From CAYUAG01 sp046483025 (GTDB lineage Bacteria > Zhuqueibacterota > QNDG01 > CAYUAG01), in the NCBI GenBank assembly GCA_046483025.1, contig JAWODZ010000116.1:5336-69335 (forward strand): a stretch of 64,000 bases of DNA, written 5' to 3'. Shown piece by piece: positions 62,442 to 64,000 of the stretch (position 1 is its first letter; each line of letters starts with the position of its first letter). Position numbers and translations under genes: made by a program. The notes under the pieces were generated by a model. The model did no database searches and had not been told where the DNA came from. It saw only the letters and a list, made by a program, of their open reading frames with translations.

Positions 62442-63893
62442 ATGGCACGGTATAAGCCGTATAACTATACTCAATTGAGAATGATTCCTGTAAGTCTTGA
62501 ACAACAGCTTGTTTCCGGTACATTAGAGCATACCATCCATATGGTCGTTGAACATGAAATTGACATATCTATTTTTGATCCGCAATACAACAATGATGAG
62601 ACTGGTTGTAGAGCGTATAATCCTAAAAGTCTTCTTAAAGTCATACTCATGGGATTTGCACGAGGGATGTTAGGATCGAGAAAGATAGAACGAGCCTGCC
62701 ATGAAAATATTATTTTTATGGCTTTAGCCTGTGGACAGGTACCGGATCATTCCACCATTGCTGCTTTTGTCACAACGATGAAGAAAGAAATACTTCTTGT
62801 ATTTCAAAGAGTACTACTTATCTGTGATCGCATGAATCTCATTGGCGGAACCACTTTTGCCATAGACGGGGTTAAACTTCCGGGCAATGCATCCAAACAA
62901 ATGAGTGGAACATTTGCTGAGTTAGCGGAAAAAAAGAAGAAGTTTGAAGCCCGTATTGCAAAGATGCTAGAAAAACATATTGCCTGTGATCAGGAGAGTG
63001 GCTTTAGTGATACTGAGAAGAGGAAATTAAAAAAATTGAATCAAAGTATTCAAAAAATAGATCGTTTTTTACAAGAAAATGAACCAAAGCCAGGTAAAAA
63101 AAAGAAGGAGAACAAGAGTAACATAACAGACAATGACTCCCAGTTGATGATGAGTTCCCATGGAGTAATACAAGGGTACAATGCACAGGCGCTGGTAGAT
63201 TCCAAACATCAAATTATTATCCATGCTGATGCAGGTAATTCTGGTCAAGATGATGAGCATCTTTCAATTATGGTAGAGGGAGCGAAAGAAAACTTGAAGG
63301 CCATAGGAAAAAACGAAAAGATATTAGAAGAGGCTATTTTACTGGGAGATCCTAATTACAACAGTCCGACAAATTTGAAAACATGTGTAGAAGAACACTT
63401 ACATGCAATTTTTCCGAACACACAATTCAGGAAGACAGATTCAACTAAAGATCCTGAACAGAGTACATTTACTATAACTGATTTTACATTTAACGAACAG
63501 AAGGACACCTATACCTGCCCGGCAAACAACACCTTAGTACGTAAGAGTGATGTCAAGAAAAAAGGGGAAAATTATTATCGTACCTATGTAGCGAAAGCGT
63601 CAGATTGTCAGGGATGTCCATTTAAGAAACGATGTCTTACAAAGAAAACATCTAAACGTCGTACATTATCAGTATATTATGATAAAAAGGTTGCTGAGTA
63701 TGCTCACATGATGGAAATGAAGTTCAATACAGAAGAAGGGCGAGCACTATATGATCAACGCATTTGGATTAATGAGCCTGTTTTTGCGAATATTAGAGCA
63801 CTAAAACGGATGGATCGGTTTCTGTTAAGAGGGAAACCTAAGGTAACTATACAATGGCTTTTATATAGCCTTGTTCATAACATTGAAAAGTAG
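62442..63893 (+). CDS. IS1182-family transposase
   Basis: The 483-residue protein begins MARYKPYNYTQLRMIPVSLE, the typical IS1182 start, and has the N-terminal helical domain (SLLKVILMGFARGMLGSRKI). DDE-type catalytic candidates are the Asp in TFAIDGVKLPGNASKQMSGT, the Asp in ILLGDPNYNSP and the Glu in WINEPVFANIRALKRMDRFL. A four-cysteine zinc-type cluster (DCQGCPFKKRC) lies near residue 390. AAAGGA precedes the ATG. The frame is uninterrupted, so the enzyme is probably active. Confidence 0.94.
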   Translation: MARYKPYNYTQLRMIPVSLEQQLVSGTLEHTIHMVVEHEIDISIFDPQYNNDETGCRAYNPKSLLKVILMGFARGMLGSRKIERACHENIIFMALACGQVPDHSTIAAFVTTMKKEILLVFQRVLLICDRMNLIGGTTFAIDGVKLPGNASKQMSGTFAELAEKKKKFEARIAKMLEKHIACDQESGFSDTEKRKLKKLNQSIQKIDRFLQENEPKPGKKKKENKSNITDNDSQLMMSSHGVIQGYNAQALVDSKHQIIIHADAGNSGQDDEHLSIMVEGAKENLKAIGKNEKILEEAILLGDPNYNSPTNLKTCVEEHLHAIFPNTQFRKTDSTKDPEQSTFTITDFTFNEQKDTYTCPANNTLVRKSDVKKKGENYYRTYVAKASDCQGCPFKKRCLTKKTSKRRTLSVYYDKKVAEYAHMMEMKFNTEEGRALYDQRIWINEPVFANIRALKRMDRFLLRGKPKVTIQWLLYSLVHNIEK

Positions 63894-64000
63894 CAAAGGA
63901 GGATTTGCTTTTAAAATAGCTTTAGTTCCGAGATTAATTAAAGTTTTCAAGTTTTCTAATTTTTTTTTTTTTATCATGTTATTTATAATATTCCAACTAA

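Larger units (their letters stand above)
62349..64000 (+). mobile_element. IS1182-family insertion sequence (right end outside the window)
   Basis: The left end is called at 62349-62366 (GAGACTGTCGAAAAACTC), which matches 16 of 18 bases of the 43650-43667 repeat end (complement). The transposase follows 76 bases later. No matching right inverted repeat was found before position 64000, so the element runs out of the window. An intact transposase suggests a recently active copy. Confidence 0.65.

Noticed and set aside
1..64000. CRISPR arrays, tRNA or rRNA genes, phage genes
   Set aside because: No regular spacer-repeat pattern, no cloverleaf or rRNA segment and no structural phage gene were recognised by eye.

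Overview
The window is AT-rich, densely coded DNA from a Gram-negative-type bacterium, probably an anaerobe of the FCB (Bacteroidetes/Chlorobi) superphylum or a relative such as Cloacimonadota or Delongbacteria. The supporting signs are several secreted proteins ending in type IX secretion (T9SS)/FlgD-like C-terminal domains, PorV/PorQ-like outer-membrane barrels, many predicted lipoproteins and barrels, an Rnf ion-pumping complex, and an elongation factor G of the spirochaete/planctomycete/mitochondrial EFG1 type. The phylum is an inference; no rRNA or tRNA gene was seen.

Layout. (a) 1-2816, minus strand: an outer-membrane-like protein, then an ABC ATPase and an FtsX/MacB-type permease that is cut by the window edge. 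(b) 19917 down to 2975, minus strand: a run of eleven closely packed genes behind a clear promoter. It encodes a 1509-residue fibronectin-repeat T9SS-type cargo, a FlgD/T9SS-tail protein, a PorV-like barrel fused to TPRs, a barrel-like protein, an ExbB/TolQ-like protein with its own extracytoplasmic domain, two ExbD/TolR-like proteins, a TonB-like protein, a TPR-PEGA-like-propeller protein, a TGS-domain GTPase and a MEMO1-family protein. I read this as a candidate ion-gradient-powered cell-envelope machine and consider it the most novel item here. (c) 20099-33507, plus strand: housekeeping and metabolic genes: acyltransferase, MazG, surface lipoproteins and a barrel, RpiB, GlyA, dCMP deaminase, NrdR, Rnf subunits C-D-G-E-A (no RnfB), TatC. 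(d) 33602-39961: a tiny acidic protein, a bidirectional terminator, a lipoprotein, EF-G, a KaiC/RecA-like ATPase, NikR and an outer-membrane-like protein. (e) 40194-43501: a CusR/CusS-like two-component system followed by an MFS transporter. (f) 43502-45025: a repeat-rich, comparatively GC-rich patch with a 140-bp MITE-like palindrome and the orphan tail of a secreted protein. (g) 58819 down to 45026, minus strand: a ten-gene chemosensory operon (cheY, cheW, cheR, cheW, mcp, hpt, cheA-REC, cheB, a very large hybrid kinase, a REC/degenerate-kinase protein) with no flagellar or pilus gene in view. (h) 59017-64000: a YprA/MrfA-type helicase, a secreted protein of unknown function, a perfect 34-bp palindrome, and an IS1182-family insertion sequence whose right end lies outside the window.

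The genes fall into three working groups. The envelope machine (b), together with the other barrels and lipoproteins, belongs to the cell surface. The Rnf complex links reduced ferredoxin and NADH to an ion gradient, which could in turn drive the ExbB/ExbD-like motor. The chemosensory operon joins an array-type pathway to a multi-step phosphorelay. The ends of the IS1182 element match the ends of the MITE-like repeat near 43.6 kb, so the two are probably related.
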